From positions 806,001 to 870,000 of the forward strand of contig NZ_CP046027.1 of NCBI RefSeq assembly GCF_009671065.1: a stretch of 64,000 nt of DNA, given 5' to 3'. A program made the translations under genes and the position numbers. This document shows positions 44,713 to 53,397 of this stretch, piece after piece; the stretch's first letter is position 1; each line of letters begins with the position of its first letter. Under the pieces are notes generated by a model. The model did no database searches. It saw nothing but the letters and a program-made list of their open reading frames with translations, and was not told the origin of the DNA. The stretch is from Neisseria brasiliensis (GTDB lineage: Bacteria; Pseudomonadota; Gammaproteobacteria; Burkholderiales; Neisseriaceae).

Positions 44713-46527
44713 ATGTTACAAACCCTACAATTCCAACCGAAACAGGCCGTACCCAAAGCCTTTCCCGAACGTCAGGCGCTGATGCCGATTTGGGGCGGCA
44801 TTCCGCTGCCGCAACCGAAATGGCAGCAAACATTCGAACAAGCACTGCCGCATGCGCTCGATTCAGACGGCCTCGCTTATCTGCATATTCCCTTTTGCGC
44901 CAACCACTGCGTATTTTGCGGCTTTTACCGCAATGCGTGGAAAGACGGTTACAGCGCGGTTTACACCGATAAAATCATCGGCGAACTGCAACGCGAATCG
45001 GCCGTGCGCCAAGGCAGCGGCAAAATCCGTGCGGTATATTTCGGCGGCGGCACCCCGACGGCGCTGCACACAGCCGATTTGGTGCGTCTGGTCGAAGCCT
45101 GCTACCGCTATCTGCCACTGGCCGACGATTGCGAATTCACGCTCGAAGGCCGCATGAGCCATTTTGATTTGGACAAAGCGCGGGCGGCGGTCGAAGCCGG
45201 CGTCAACCGCATCTCCATTGGCGTGCAAACCTTCAACACCGCCATCCGCAAACGTTTGGGACGCAAACACGGCGGCGAAGAAGCAGCGGAATACCTGTGC
45301 CGTCTGGCGGATTTGAATGCCGTGACCGTGGCCGACTTGATTTTCGGTCTGCCGGGCCAAACCGACGACATTTGGCAGCAAGACATCGAAACCGCCGCCG
45401 CACTGCCGCTGTCGGGTTTGGACACTTACGCATTCAACCTTTATCCATTTCTGCCCATCAGCCGCATGATTGAAAAAGGCGCGTTTGCCCAACCGGCCGG
45501 CTTCGACAGCCAGTCATTGCAATACGCTTATGCAGTCGGCCGACTGAACGAATTGAGCTGGCAGCAGGTCAGCAACAACCATTTTGCCTACCCTGAACGC
45601 GGCGAACGCAACCGCTACAACCAACTGGTCAAATCCGATATGCCGTGCCTGGCGTTCGGCTCGGGCGCAGGCGGCAACTTCGGCGGCTTCAGCTATCAGG
45701 TGCAGAGCGACTTACGCAGCTATCTGGCCACGCCCGAAGGCAGCAAAAGCCTGTCGTTTGTGAGCCGCAACGGCCGCCACAAAAAACTTCTGGCGCAAGT
45801 GCAACACGATATCGAACTGGGCCGTCTGAATACCGCGCTGTTTGCCGACAACGCCGAAGCCCGAAAATTATTGCAGCAATGGCAGGCCGCCTCGCTGCTT
45901 GAAACAGGTTCGGACGGCATCGCCCGCCTGAACACCAGCGGCCGCTACTGGTCGCCCACCCTCACCCGCAAGCTCATGCTTGCCTTACCGCAAACCGATG
46001 AAAAGGAAACCACCATGTCACAAGCGCTTTCAGCCGAACAGCAAACCGTTTTACGCAACACCTTGGCCGACAATCCTGGTCAGATTCTGGAAATGCTGGC
46101 CGGCATGCACCAATGTTCGCTCGAGCAGGCCATCGAGTGCCTGCCGCCGGAATTGGTGAAAAAAACCGACGGCAGCCGCATCGTCGAAATTTTACAGGCC
46201 ATCGCCGCATGGGATGACGCCGTGACCTTTATCGCGCACACACCGGACGCCATCGTCGAAGTCACCTCCAAACTGCCAGGCGGCAAAATCGGCCGCGGCT
46301 TCTACAATTTCGAACATGCCGAAGAAGGCGGCGTGCACGGCCACATTTATTACGAAAACTGCGCCGCCATCTACCTGATCGAACGTCCGTTTATGGGCAA
46401 AGCCACCGTTTCGCTCAACTTCATCAACCGTCAGGGCGGCGCCATGTTCAAAATCTACGTCGGCCGCGACGAAAACGGCGAACTCAAAACCAAACAAATC
46501 GACGCCATGCGCGCCCTGTTTGCCTAA
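44713..46527 (+). CDS. hutW-hutX: HutW-HutX fusion: anaerobic haem-degrading radical SAM enzyme with haem-carrier domain
   Basis: 604 residues. Residues 1 to about 430 match ChuW/HutW: radical SAM motif IPFCANHCVFCGFY (Cx3Cx2C), FGGGTPTAL, RISIGVQTFN, NRYNQLVKSDMPCLAFGSGA. ChuW opens haem without oxygen by methyl transfer, freeing iron and making anaerobilin. Residues 434-604, from an internal Met, match HutX/ChuX, a cytosolic haem-binding protein (GGKIGRGFYNF, GGVHGHIYYEN, FKIYVGRDENGEL). The two are separate genes in Vibrio and E. coli. An AAGGAAACC stretch before Met434 could also let HutX start on its own. The promoter has FNR- and Fur-like sites. Confidence 0.9.
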   Translation: MLQTLQFQPKQAVPKAFPERQALMPIWGGIPLPQPKWQQTFEQALPHALDSDGLAYLHIPFCANHCVFCGFYRNAWKDGYSAVYTDKIIGELQRESAVRQGSGKIRAVYFGGGTPTALHTADLVRLVEACYRYLPLADDCEFTLEGRMSHFDLDKARAAVEAGVNRISIGVQTFNTAIRKRLGRKHGGEEAAEYLCRLADLNAVTVADLIFGLPGQTDDIWQQDIETAAALPLSGLDTYAFNLYPFLPISRMIEKGAFAQPAGFDSQSLQYAYAVGRLNELSWQQVSNNHFAYPERGERNRYNQLVKSDMPCLAFGSGAGGNFGGFSYQVQSDLRSYLATPEGSKSLSFVSRNGRHKKLLAQVQHDIELGRLNTALFADNAEARKLLQQWQAASLLETGSDGIARLNTSGRYWSPTLTRKLMLALPQTDEKETTMSQALSAEQQTVLRNTLADNPGQILEMLAGMHQCSLEQAIECLPPELVKKTDGSRIVEILQAIAAWDDAVTFIAHTPDAIVEVTSKLPGGKIGRGFYNFEHAEEGGVHGHIYYENCAAIYLIERPFMGKATVSLNFINRQGGAMFKIYVGRDENGELKTKQIDAMRALFA

Positions 46528-46551
46528 ACACCGCCGCGAAAGGATGCCATC

Positions 46552-47169
46552 ATGATTTTAGTATTCGGCGCCAACGGCGCTTCCGGCCGCGCACTGCTGC
46601 AACGGCTCGCCCCGGCAAACACCACCGCCGTATTGCGCAAAGCTCCCGAAGACGGCTTTTTCGACACCCTCGGCGTTCAGACGGCCTATGCAGACGCCCT
46701 GTCCGCAAACGACTGCGCCGAAGCGGTGCGCAACAGCCGTCCCCAACTGATCGTCAGCCTCGTCGGCGGCAAAAACGAACAAGGCGTGCGCAGCGATGCC
46801 GAGGGCAACATCAACATCATCCGAGCCGCGCAGCAACACGCCCCCGACGCACACATTGTATTGGTCACCAGCATGGGTTGCGGCGAACAATACGACCATA
46901 TGAGCGAGACCTTCAAACAGGTGCTCGGCGAAGCGGTGCTGGCCAAAACCGAAGCGGAAAACGCACTAAAAAACAGCGGGTTGGCCTACACCATCGTCCG
47001 TCCGTGCGGCCTGAGTAACGGCGAAGACAGCAATTTTGCCCTGCATGAAATCATCACCGGTCCGCCAAGCCGCTACATGAGCCGCCACGGCCTGGCCGCC
47101 GCGCTGCAACACATCATCGACGCCCCCGACGTCCGCCGCGGCAAAGTGTATTCGGTAATGAGCGAATAA
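46552..47169 (+). CDS. NAD(P)-binding reductase, probable anaerobilin reductase (ChuY-like)
   Basis: 205 residues of the NAD(P)-binding Rossmann type (MILVFGANGASGRALLQRL; VTSMGCGEQYD; YTIVRPCGLS). It starts 24 bp after hutWX with an AAGGAT site. In E. coli O157 chuW-chuX-chuY encodes the enzyme, the carrier and an anaerobilin reductase of this size, so the same role is inferred from order and fold. A general SDR-like reductase is the alternative. Confidence 0.72.
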   Translation: MILVFGANGASGRALLQRLAPANTTAVLRKAPEDGFFDTLGVQTAYADALSANDCAEAVRNSRPQLIVSLVGGKNEQGVRSDAEGNINIIRAAQQHAPDAHIVLVTSMGCGEQYDHMSETFKQVLGEAVLAKTEAENALKNSGLAYTIVRPCGLSNGEDSNFALHEIITGPPSRYMSRHGLAAALQHIIDAPDVRRGKVYSVMSE

Positions 47170-47314
47170 GGCCGGATTTGAAGCCGCAAAACAGCCGTTC
47201 AAACCTGAACACCGCGAAATCAAACGTCTCCTGCGCATTGCGGATACGGACAATCGCTTTGTTGCGGAAACCCAATGCCGCTATCCGTTTGTCGGCCTGG
47301 CAAAGGCCGTCTGA
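47162..47314 (+). pseudogene. Possible C-terminal remnant of an unknown gene
   Basis: A frame without start codon reads EAAKQPFKPEHREIKRLL then ADTDNRFVAETQ and ends LAKAV at the TGA of an uptake sequence. Composition looks protein-like, with a sensible mix of residues. I do not recognise the family. It could be the tail of a fourth haem-locus gene lost by deletion. Confidence 0.35.
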
Positions 47315-47344
47315 AAATCGATTCCGGTTTTCAGACGGCCTTTG
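47304..47344. terminator. DUS hairpin terminator of the haem locus
   Basis: AGGCCGTCTGAAAA / TTTTCAGACGGCCT with a loop of about ten bases, then TTT. Confidence 0.7.
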
Positions 47345-47630
47345 GGTTTATAAAAATCAGTGGTGACGGTATTTCAGGCAGAATATTGAGATAAAATTGC
47401 TGGCTTTCTCCATTTCCGCAACAAAACTGCCGGCAAAAAATTTGTGCTTTTAGCGGCAAATGATTTCCAGCCAAAGTTTGTCCTCGCTGCTCGCAACAGA
47501 AACAGATGCCGATAAAAAAGGCCGTCTGAAAATCCGATAGGATTTTCAGACGGCCTTGGATTGAAAGCGTACGTTTCGCTGATGCGCTGATTCTATAATG
47601 ATGAATTAAAAAATCAGACAATAATTTTTA
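47345..47630. other. Spacer between the haem locus and clcA
   Basis: No gene is supported. A second DUS inverted pair at 47519-47556 (AGGCCGTCTGAAAATCC / GGATTTTCAGACGGCCT) probably ends the clcA transcript on the minus strand. Confidence 0.6.
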
Positions 47631-49004
47631 TCAAGATTCCGAAGCTTTGCTTTGTTGCTGCTGATACTCTTCCTTTACTCGCTGTCTGAATCTTGCACCG
47701 GCGGCATGGTAAAACGGTTTCGGTGAAAATTGTCTCGATACCTGCGAAGCGAAAATCGCGGCGATCAACAGCCAAAACAAAAGGTTCTGCCCGCCGGTCA
47801 TTTCCATCACCACCACGCTGGAAGTAATCGGCGATTGAGTCGCGCCGGCCAAGAACCCGGCCATACACAGCAACACCACCACATTGACACCACTTTCCAA
47901 TTGGCCGATGGCGGCAATGTGTTCGCCCAACATCGCACCGATGGTCAGCGACGGCGTGAAAATACCACCCGGAATACCCGCCCAATAAGAAAACACCGTC
48001 GCCAGCCATTTTGCCACCGCCACACCCGCCGGCGCATCGTACATTCGGCGCAATGCGCCTGAGGCTTCGTGATAGCCCGTACCGTAGGTTTGGCCTTGAT
48101 ACAACGTACCCAAAGCCGCCAGCAATAAGCCCATGATGGCGGCCAGCATCAGTGGGTGACGACGAATCCAGCCGCGGATTTTTTCCGGTGCATACGATGC
48201 CGCGCCTTTATACAACATGCGCGCGAACAGGCCGCCGGTGACACCACACAACAAACCCACCGCCAGCACCCACGTCAGCATATTGTCCAATTCGCTGCCG
48301 TGAAAGCCCGAAAAGTGTGGGTTGTTGCCTTGAATCGCCACTTGAATAAAACCCGCCGCCAATACGCCCAGCAGAATTTGTCGTTCCCAGCGCAAAATCA
48401 CGCCACGACCGAGCTCTTCAATGGCAAACACCACACCGGCCAAAGGCGCGTTAAACGCCGCCGCCAAACCACCGGCCGCACCGGCAGCCATCAAATCGTT
48501 TTCCTGCATGCCTTTAAAGGCAAGATTGTGTTTCTTACACCATGAACCCCACGCCGTCATCACCGCCGCGCCGACCTGCACCGACGGCCCTTCACGACCG
48601 ATGGATGCACCGGCCAGCATGCCGAGAAAAGTCAGCGGGATTTTCAGCAAGGTTTGCCCGAGCGAAATCAGCCGCGTTTTTTGCGCACCGTGCGGCAGGC
48701 TCAACGACGCCAGCACCTGCGGAATGCCGCTGCCGACGGTATAAGGCGCGTAACGGCGTGTCAGCCATACAATCAGCGGCAAACCCAGCGGCAAAGCCAC
48801 CCACGCAAACCACGTGTATTCCTGCACCAAATGCGCATTCAGTTCCAGCGCGTATTCGGCCATGTGCGCAAACAGCAGCGCCGTCAGCGCCACCAGCGCA
48901 GAGCCGACCAGCAGGAAGACGAATGACATGGTTTTGCGGGAGAGCCGCTCGGTTTGTTTGAGTTTGTGGGCGATTCGATAGCCAAGGGATTTCTTTTTCG
49001 GCAT
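47631..49004 (-). CDS. clcA: ClC-family chloride channel/antiporter
   Basis: 457 residues with ten or more membrane segments. Selectivity motifs GSGIPQ, GREGPSVQ (gating Glu) and GIFTPSL are present. It exchanges chloride for protons, helping in acid resistance in enteric bacteria. No CBS domains are seen. Single-gene unit, divergent from marR. Confidence 0.93.
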   Translation of the reverse strand: MPKKKSLGYRIAHKLKQTERLSRKTMSFVFLLVGSALVALTALLFAHMAEYALELNAHLVQEYTWFAWVALPLGLPLIVWLTRRYAPYTVGSGIPQVLASLSLPHGAQKTRLISLGQTLLKIPLTFLGMLAGASIGREGPSVQVGAAVMTAWGSWCKKHNLAFKGMQENDLMAAGAAGGLAAAFNAPLAGVVFAIEELGRGVILRWERQILLGVLAAGFIQVAIQGNNPHFSGFHGSELDNMLTWVLAVGLLCGVTGGLFARMLYKGAASYAPEKIRGWIRRHPLMLAAIMGLLLAALGTLYQGQTYGTGYHEASGALRRMYDAPAGVAVAKWLATVFSYWAGIPGGIFTPSLTIGAMLGEHIAAIGQLESGVNVVVLLCMAGFLAGATQSPITSSVVVMEMTGGQNLLFWLLIAAIFASQVSRQFSPKPFYHAAGARFRQRVKEEYQQQQSKASES

Positions 49005-49117
49005 GATTTCGGCAATTTTTGCGGGGTTGAAAACAGCATTACGTTGAGAAATAAAAGTATAGCAAGGATTATTGTCAACAGGGTTTCAGACGGCCTTTTC
49101 ATTCAAAATAATGCTTT

Positions 49118-49161
49118 AGGCCGTCTGAAAATATCCACAGCGCTATTTTTTCAGACGGCCT
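49118..49161. other. DUS inverted pair between clcA and marR
   Basis: AGGCCGTCTGAAAA and TTTTCAGACGGCCT about 20 bp apart, with further single uptake sequences at 49085 and 49168. It lies between divergent genes, so it is not a terminator for either. Confidence 0.6.
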
Positions 49162-49262
49162 ATTATTCAGACGGTATCAAAAATCATGTTGCTCAAAAAT
49201 CTTGCCATTAGTCTGAATTGTTACTATAATCCCGTCAAATTAGTCACTTTTCAGACCAAATC

Positions 49263-49688
49263 ATGAACCTTATCGACGACATCGGCCGCCTGATGGCGCA
49301 CTCGACCCAGCTTTACGAGCAATGGGCAAAACAATACGGCTTCAGCTACAACACGCTCGCGGTGTTATACGGCGTGGTATGTTATCCCGACTGCACGCAA
49401 AAAACCATTTGCACGCATTGGAACCTGCCCAAGCAAACCGTCTTTTCCGCCTGCCGCCAATTGGCCGAACAAGGCTGGTTAAGTTTTTCGCCTGATCCCA
49501 ACGACAAACGCGGCAAAACGCTGCACCTAACCGAACTAGGCCAAACCGCCGCCCTGCCCGTTATTGAAAAATTGCAGCATATCGAGCAAGGCATCATCCA
49601 AGACTTCGGCGCAACACAAGCCGAACACTTTATTCAAGAACTGCAACGCTTTACCCAAATCGTTGCCCGACACACACAGGAACAATAA
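49263..49688 (+). CDS. MarR-family regulator
   Basis: 141 residues with a winged helix (KTICTHWNLPKQTVFSACRQLAEQGWL and the wing DPNDKRGKTLHLT). Two bases separate its stop from the start of the Gdx-type exporter, so it probably controls that operon. The ligand is unknown. Confidence 0.88.
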   Translation: MNLIDDIGRLMAHSTQLYEQWAKQYGFSYNTLAVLYGVVCYPDCTQKTICTHWNLPKQTVFSACRQLAEQGWLSFSPDPNDKRGKTLHLTELGQTAALPVIEKLQHIEQGIIQDFGATQAEHFIQELQRFTQIVARHTQEQ

Positions 49689-49690
49689 AC

Positions 49691-50008
49691 ATGGCATGGA
49701 TTTATTTGATTAGCGCAGGTTTGATGGAAATCGGCTGGCCGCTGGGTTTGAAACTCGCCCAACACCCCGGCTGGCGTTGGCAAGGTCTTGCCTTGGCGGT
49801 CATTTTCATGGGCGTGAGCGGCTTTTTACTCTTTCTCGCGCAAAAAACCATTCCGATGGGCACCGCCTATGCGGTGTGGACCGGCATCGGTGCGGTCGGT
49901 GCATTTGCCGTCGGCGTAGTCTTTTTCGGCGACCCCGCTTCGTTCGGCCGCTGGCTGGGCGCGGCGCTGATTATCTCGGGGGTGATTGTGATGAAACTCA
50001 CGTCTTGA
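49691..50008 (+). CDS. gdx: SMR-family guanidinium exporter (SugE/Gdx)
   Basis: 105 residues, four membrane segments. E13 and W16 in GLMEIGWPLGLK and the GTAYAVWTGIGAVG stretch in helix 3 mark the Gdx/SugE branch, which exports guanidinium ions, rather than EmrE. The protein works as an antiparallel dimer. No guanidine riboswitch is visible; regulation by the MarR protein upstream is likely. Confidence 0.87.
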   Translation: MAWIYLISAGLMEIGWPLGLKLAQHPGWRWQGLALAVIFMGVSGFLLFLAQKTIPMGTAYAVWTGIGAVGAFAVGVVFFGDPASFGRWLGAALIISGVIVMKLTS

Positions 50009-50119
50009 GACCAGAAAACGGATTAAAGTAAAAATGCCGTCTGAAAAACGGTTTTCAAACAACTACAACCGCTTGATGTTAAACATAATTTTTTAGTACA
50101 AATTGAAATTAAAGGGAAA

Positions 50120-50509
50120 ACGCTCTGGTTGCCCCAAACACACAACCGTCAACCTGCGGCTCGGTGCCAATACTCGATTCGTGCGACGATTACAGCGATC
50201 GTCTCCCGCTTACCGGCCACGTCGCCGGCGCACTGTGTCCACTGGTGCACGGCGCAGGCCGCAAATGGCAGTGCGGTAAATGCAAAGAACGGCTATCGGA
50301 CTAAATATTCCGCCGACAGTCTGCGCCTCATCTCATTCGGCAGCGTGGTCGTATGATGACACCAAATCCTGATTTACAAAGAAGTCCCGCAAGCCTACAA
50401 AGGCCTAAACAGCATCATCGTCTCCATGTCCGACTTCGGGCTGATTGAGCCCGTGGCGCGGATGAAGCCCGTTTTGACCTACAAAACCGCCGGCGGCTGC
50501 GCGGATTGA
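50120..50509 (+). pseudogene. rtcB: rtcB RNA ligase remnant
   Basis: Fragments of the RtcB C-terminal part can be read in three frames: HGAGRKWQCGKCKERLSD, then KYSADSLR and SFGSVVV, then YKEVPQAYKGLN with LIEPVARMKPVLTYKTAGG, ending at TGA 50507-50509. HGAGR is the catalytic His loop of RtcB. Frameshifts and loss of the N-terminal two thirds show decay. RtcB of this type pairs with PrfH in many bacteria. Confidence 0.8.
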
Positions 50510-50647
50510 TTGCAACGCTTTCAGACGGCCTGAAGTCAAAACCGAAGGCCGTCTGAAAACAAACTCAGGCATTAAAACAGCTTTATCCAATCATTCCGCC
50601 GCAACCCGACCGCAACCGCCGTTTCAGACGGCCTATTGGAAAACAGT

Positions 50648-51352
50648 ATGAAAATTATCAGCAAATTCAAAGATTTCTACGACCATAAAATCGCCAAATA
50701 CGGCGAAGATCCGCTGCTCGTATTCGACCGCCGCAAACAGGCGGACGAGCCGCTGCTCCACAGCCTGCCCGCACCGCTGCCCGAATGGCAGCAGCGATAC
50801 GGCGCGTGCGTGTCCGTTTCGGTGCTGTTTGTCGGCGACTTGCATGTGTTTCTGTTCAACACGGGCAACAAGGTTTACACGTCTTACGATGTGTCCGAAG
50901 TTACCGACAAGTTTGACGAAGTGCGCGACAGCCGGACAGGATACCGCTGCGCGGAATACCGCGTAAAAATACGTTTCCACGACGGCAGCGTCTGCACCGT
51001 TCCCCAATTAAGCCGCTATCGGTACGACCCTTTGCCTGATTTTCAGGCCGTCCGCAAACGGGGCAGCGAATACGACGGCCGCGACATCAGCGCATACCGC
51101 CGCGCCCCGCTGCTGCTGTTGACTGAGGAACCGTCAGACCTGCGCACACGGACGATATACGCCTACGCCAACCCCCAACTGTCGGCTCTCGGCATTTATC
51201 TGGACGCGGATTTGGTGTGGCAGAAAATTACCGAATACCTGTCGCAACTGAAAACCGAAGCCGAAACCAGCCCGCCCATGACCAACGGCGACAAAATCGC
51301 CAGCAAAGGTTTCGACGGCAAACGCTCGTTCCGCCCGAAAATGAAAAAATAG
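50648..51352 (+). CDS. Unknown 234-residue protein between rtcB remnant and prfH
   Basis: I do not recognise this family. No signal peptide or membrane segment. The N-terminal KIISKFKDFYDHKIAKYGEDP is followed by a beta-rich middle and by a C-terminal tail DKIASKGFDGKRSFRPKMKK; a KGFDxKxSFR ending is seen in various small bacterial proteins of unknown role. It starts at an ATG just after an uptake sequence (a TTG four codons earlier is also open), and prfH follows after 36 bp. It is intact and on the same strand, so it could be part of the rtcB-prfH RNA repair module. Confidence 0.7.
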   Translation: MKIISKFKDFYDHKIAKYGEDPLLVFDRRKQADEPLLHSLPAPLPEWQQRYGACVSVSVLFVGDLHVFLFNTGNKVYTSYDVSEVTDKFDEVRDSRTGYRCAEYRVKIRFHDGSVCTVPQLSRYRYDPLPDFQAVRKRGSEYDGRDISAYRRAPLLLLTEEPSDLRTRTIYAYANPQLSALGIYLDADLVWQKITEYLSQLKTEAETSPPMTNGDKIASKGFDGKRSFRPKMKK

Positions 51353-51388
51353 TTTTCAGACGGCCTGCAACAAAAAACAAGGAACCCT

Positions 51389-52000
51389 ATGATTTACCTG
51401 CAACTTTCCACCGCACAAGGCCCTGCCGAGTGCCAAATCTTCGCCCGTTGCGCCTTGCAGAAAATCCTGCGCGAAGCCCACGCCGCAGGCGTGCAGGCGG
51501 AAATATTGGATGAAACCGAAAGCCGCCACGGGCTGCTGTCCGCCACGTTTACCCTGAGCGGCGCGAACGCCGACGCACTCGCGCAACGCTGGCTCGGCAC
51601 GCTGCAATGGACGTGCGCCAGCCCCGTGCGCCCGAAACATCCGCGCAAAAACTGGTATATCGGCCTGTTCAGACTGCCCGAATTGCCCGACGTGCCGTCT
51701 GAAAGCGAAATCGAATACCAAACCTGCCGCGCAGGCGGCAAAGGCGGCCAGCACGTCAACAAAACCGACAGCGCGGTGCGCGCCAAGCACATGGCCACCG
51801 GCATTTCCGTGCGCGTGGAAAGCGAACGCAGCCAGCACGACAACAAAAAACGCGCCCGCGAACTGCTCGCCCTAAAACTGGCCGAACGGCATTCCGCCGC
51901 CTTGGGACAACACGCCGCCGATGCGCATTCGCAGCGCTACCAAGTGGAACGCGGCAACCCGGTTCGGGTGTTTTGCGGTACGGATTTTAGAGAGAAATAA
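51389..52000 (+). CDS. prfH: Peptide chain release factor H
   Basis: 203 residues with the peptidyl-tRNA hydrolysis motif GGQ in AGGKGGQHVNKTDSAVRA near residue 117. The N-terminal domain is short and lacks the stop-codon reading domain of RF1/RF2, as known for PrfH. PrfH is reported to release peptide from ribosomes whose decoding centre has been cut, so that RtcB can religate the 16S rRNA. Here rtcB is decayed, leaving prfH without its partner. A good AAGGA site precedes the ATG. Confidence 0.88.
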   Translation: MIYLQLSTAQGPAECQIFARCALQKILREAHAAGVQAEILDETESRHGLLSATFTLSGANADALAQRWLGTLQWTCASPVRPKHPRKNWYIGLFRLPELPDVPSESEIEYQTCRAGGKGGQHVNKTDSAVRAKHMATGISVRVESERSQHDNKKRARELLALKLAERHSAALGQHAADAHSQRYQVERGNPVRVFCGTDFREK

Positions 52001-52006
52001 AGAATG

Positions 52007-52034
52007 AGGCCGTCTGAAAATTTTCAGACGGCCT
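52007..52034. terminator. DUS hairpin between convergent prfH and argJ
   Basis: AGGCCGTCTGAAAA / TTTTCAGACGGCCT with almost no loop. Confidence 0.75.
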
Positions 52035-52055
52035 CTGTGATTGCCAAACCGAAAC

Positions 52056-53276
52056 CTACGAACGGTAATCCGCATTAATTGTCACATAATCATGCGAGAA
52101 GTCGCAGGTGTACACGGTGGTTTTGACTTGGCCGCGATTGAGGCTCACGCGCACAGTGATTTCGTCTTGGTTCATCACGGCTTGGCCTTGCTCTTCGGTA
52201 TAGCTTTCGGCACGGCCGCCTTGTTCGGCCACCAAAACATCACCGAGCCACATTTTGATTTTATCGGTGTCCAAATCTTCGATACCGGCGTAACCAATGG
52301 CGGCAAGCAGACGGCCGAGATTCGGGTCGCTGGCGAAGAAGGCGGTTTTCACCAAGGGCGAATGGGCGATGGCATAGGCAACTTTGCGCGCTTCGTCGCG
52401 GTCGGCGGCGTTGTCCACTTCGATGGTGATGAATTTGGTTGCGCCTTCGCCATCGCGCACGATGGCTTGTGCCAGTTGCAAAGCCAAGCCGCTGAGCAGA
52501 TCTTTGAGCTGGTCGTAACGCGGATCAGCGATATTGTCGATTTGGCTTTGGCCGTTTTTGGCGGTGGCGATGATGACGAAGCTGTCGTTGGTGCTGGTGT
52601 CGCCGTCAACGGTGATGGCGTTGAACGACATATCGGCGATTTCTTTGGTCATCAGTTGCAAAATCGGTTGCGACACGTTGGCATCGCAGACGATAAAGCC
52701 AAGCATGGTGGCCATATTAGGATGAATCATGCCGCTGCCTTTGGCGATGCCGGTGGCGCGCACAGTGTGGTTTTCACCGACTTTGCCTTCGCGGCTGGCG
52801 GCTTTGGGGATGGTGTCGGTGGTCATGATGGCACGGGCGGCTTCGCTCCAATGCACGGGTTTGACGCGCGGCAAGGCTTCGATGATTTTATCGGCAGGCA
52901 ACGGCTCTAAAATCACGCCGGTGGAAAACGGCAGCACTTGGGGGGTTTTGCAGCCGATTTGGCGGGCAACGGCGGCGCAAACTTCCACCGCATCGGCGCG
53001 GCCTTGTGCACCGGTGCCGGCATTGGCGTTGCCGGTGTTGATGACCAGCGCACGCACGCCGTCGTCGTCAAATAAATGCGATTTGGCGATGTACACCGGC
53101 GCAGCGCAGAAGCGGTTTTGCGTGAACACGGCACCGACGGAATTTTTGCCGGTCAATACCATCAATGTTAAATCATCATGATTCGGCTTTTTGACACCAG
53201 CCTGACCGACAAATACCTGCACGCCGTCGATGTGCAACAATTCGTCTTCGTGTCGTTCGGAAAGATTCACTGCCAT
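52056..53276 (-). CDS. argJ: Glutamate N-acetyltransferase / amino-acid acetyltransferase
   Basis: 406 residues from MAVNLSER, which has an AAGGAGC site; a frame extension upstream lacks one. The self-cleavage site ATML is in HPNMATMLGF, whose Thr becomes the nucleophile of the beta chain. ArgJ recycles the acetyl group in arginine synthesis. Conserved GKNSVGAVFTQN and NTGNANAGTG are seen. Confidence 0.95.
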   Translation of the reverse strand: MAVNLSERHEDELLHIDGVQVFVGQAGVKKPNHDDLTLMVLTGKNSVGAVFTQNRFCAAPVYIAKSHLFDDDGVRALVINTGNANAGTGAQGRADAVEVCAAVARQIGCKTPQVLPFSTGVILEPLPADKIIEALPRVKPVHWSEAARAIMTTDTIPKAASREGKVGENHTVRATGIAKGSGMIHPNMATMLGFIVCDANVSQPILQLMTKEIADMSFNAITVDGDTSTNDSFVIIATAKNGQSQIDNIADPRYDQLKDLLSGLALQLAQAIVRDGEGATKFITIEVDNAADRDEARKVAYAIAHSPLVKTAFFASDPNLGRLLAAIGYAGIEDLDTDKIKMWLGDVLVAEQGGRAESYTEEQGQAVMNQDEITVRVSLNRGQVKTTVYTCDFSHDYVTINADYRS

Positions 53277-53352
53277 TTTCTTGCTCCTTGTAGGAAATAT
53301 TTTAAAATCGTTCATCAATGGCGCGATATGTCCATCTGCGCCTATTATTTTT

Positions 53353-53384
53353 TCAGACGGCCTGTTTCAAAGGCCGTCTGAACC
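53353..53384. other. DUS inverted pair between argJ and lrgB
   Basis: TTCAGACGGCCT and AGGCCGTCTGAA eight bases apart. It is downstream of lrgB and upstream of argJ on the minus strand, so it may end lrgB transcripts. Confidence 0.55.
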
Positions 53385-53397
53385 ATCATTTTTGCAT

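Noticed and set aside
50129..50356. A 75-codon frame as a possible small gene
   Set aside because: It is one of three frames that each carry pieces of RtcB, so it is part of the pseudogene.
52041..52910. A 289-codon open frame on the plus strand antisense to argJ
   Set aside because: It is the mirror of a well-defined argJ gene, is His/Gly/Asp-rich with no domain, and has no ribosome site.
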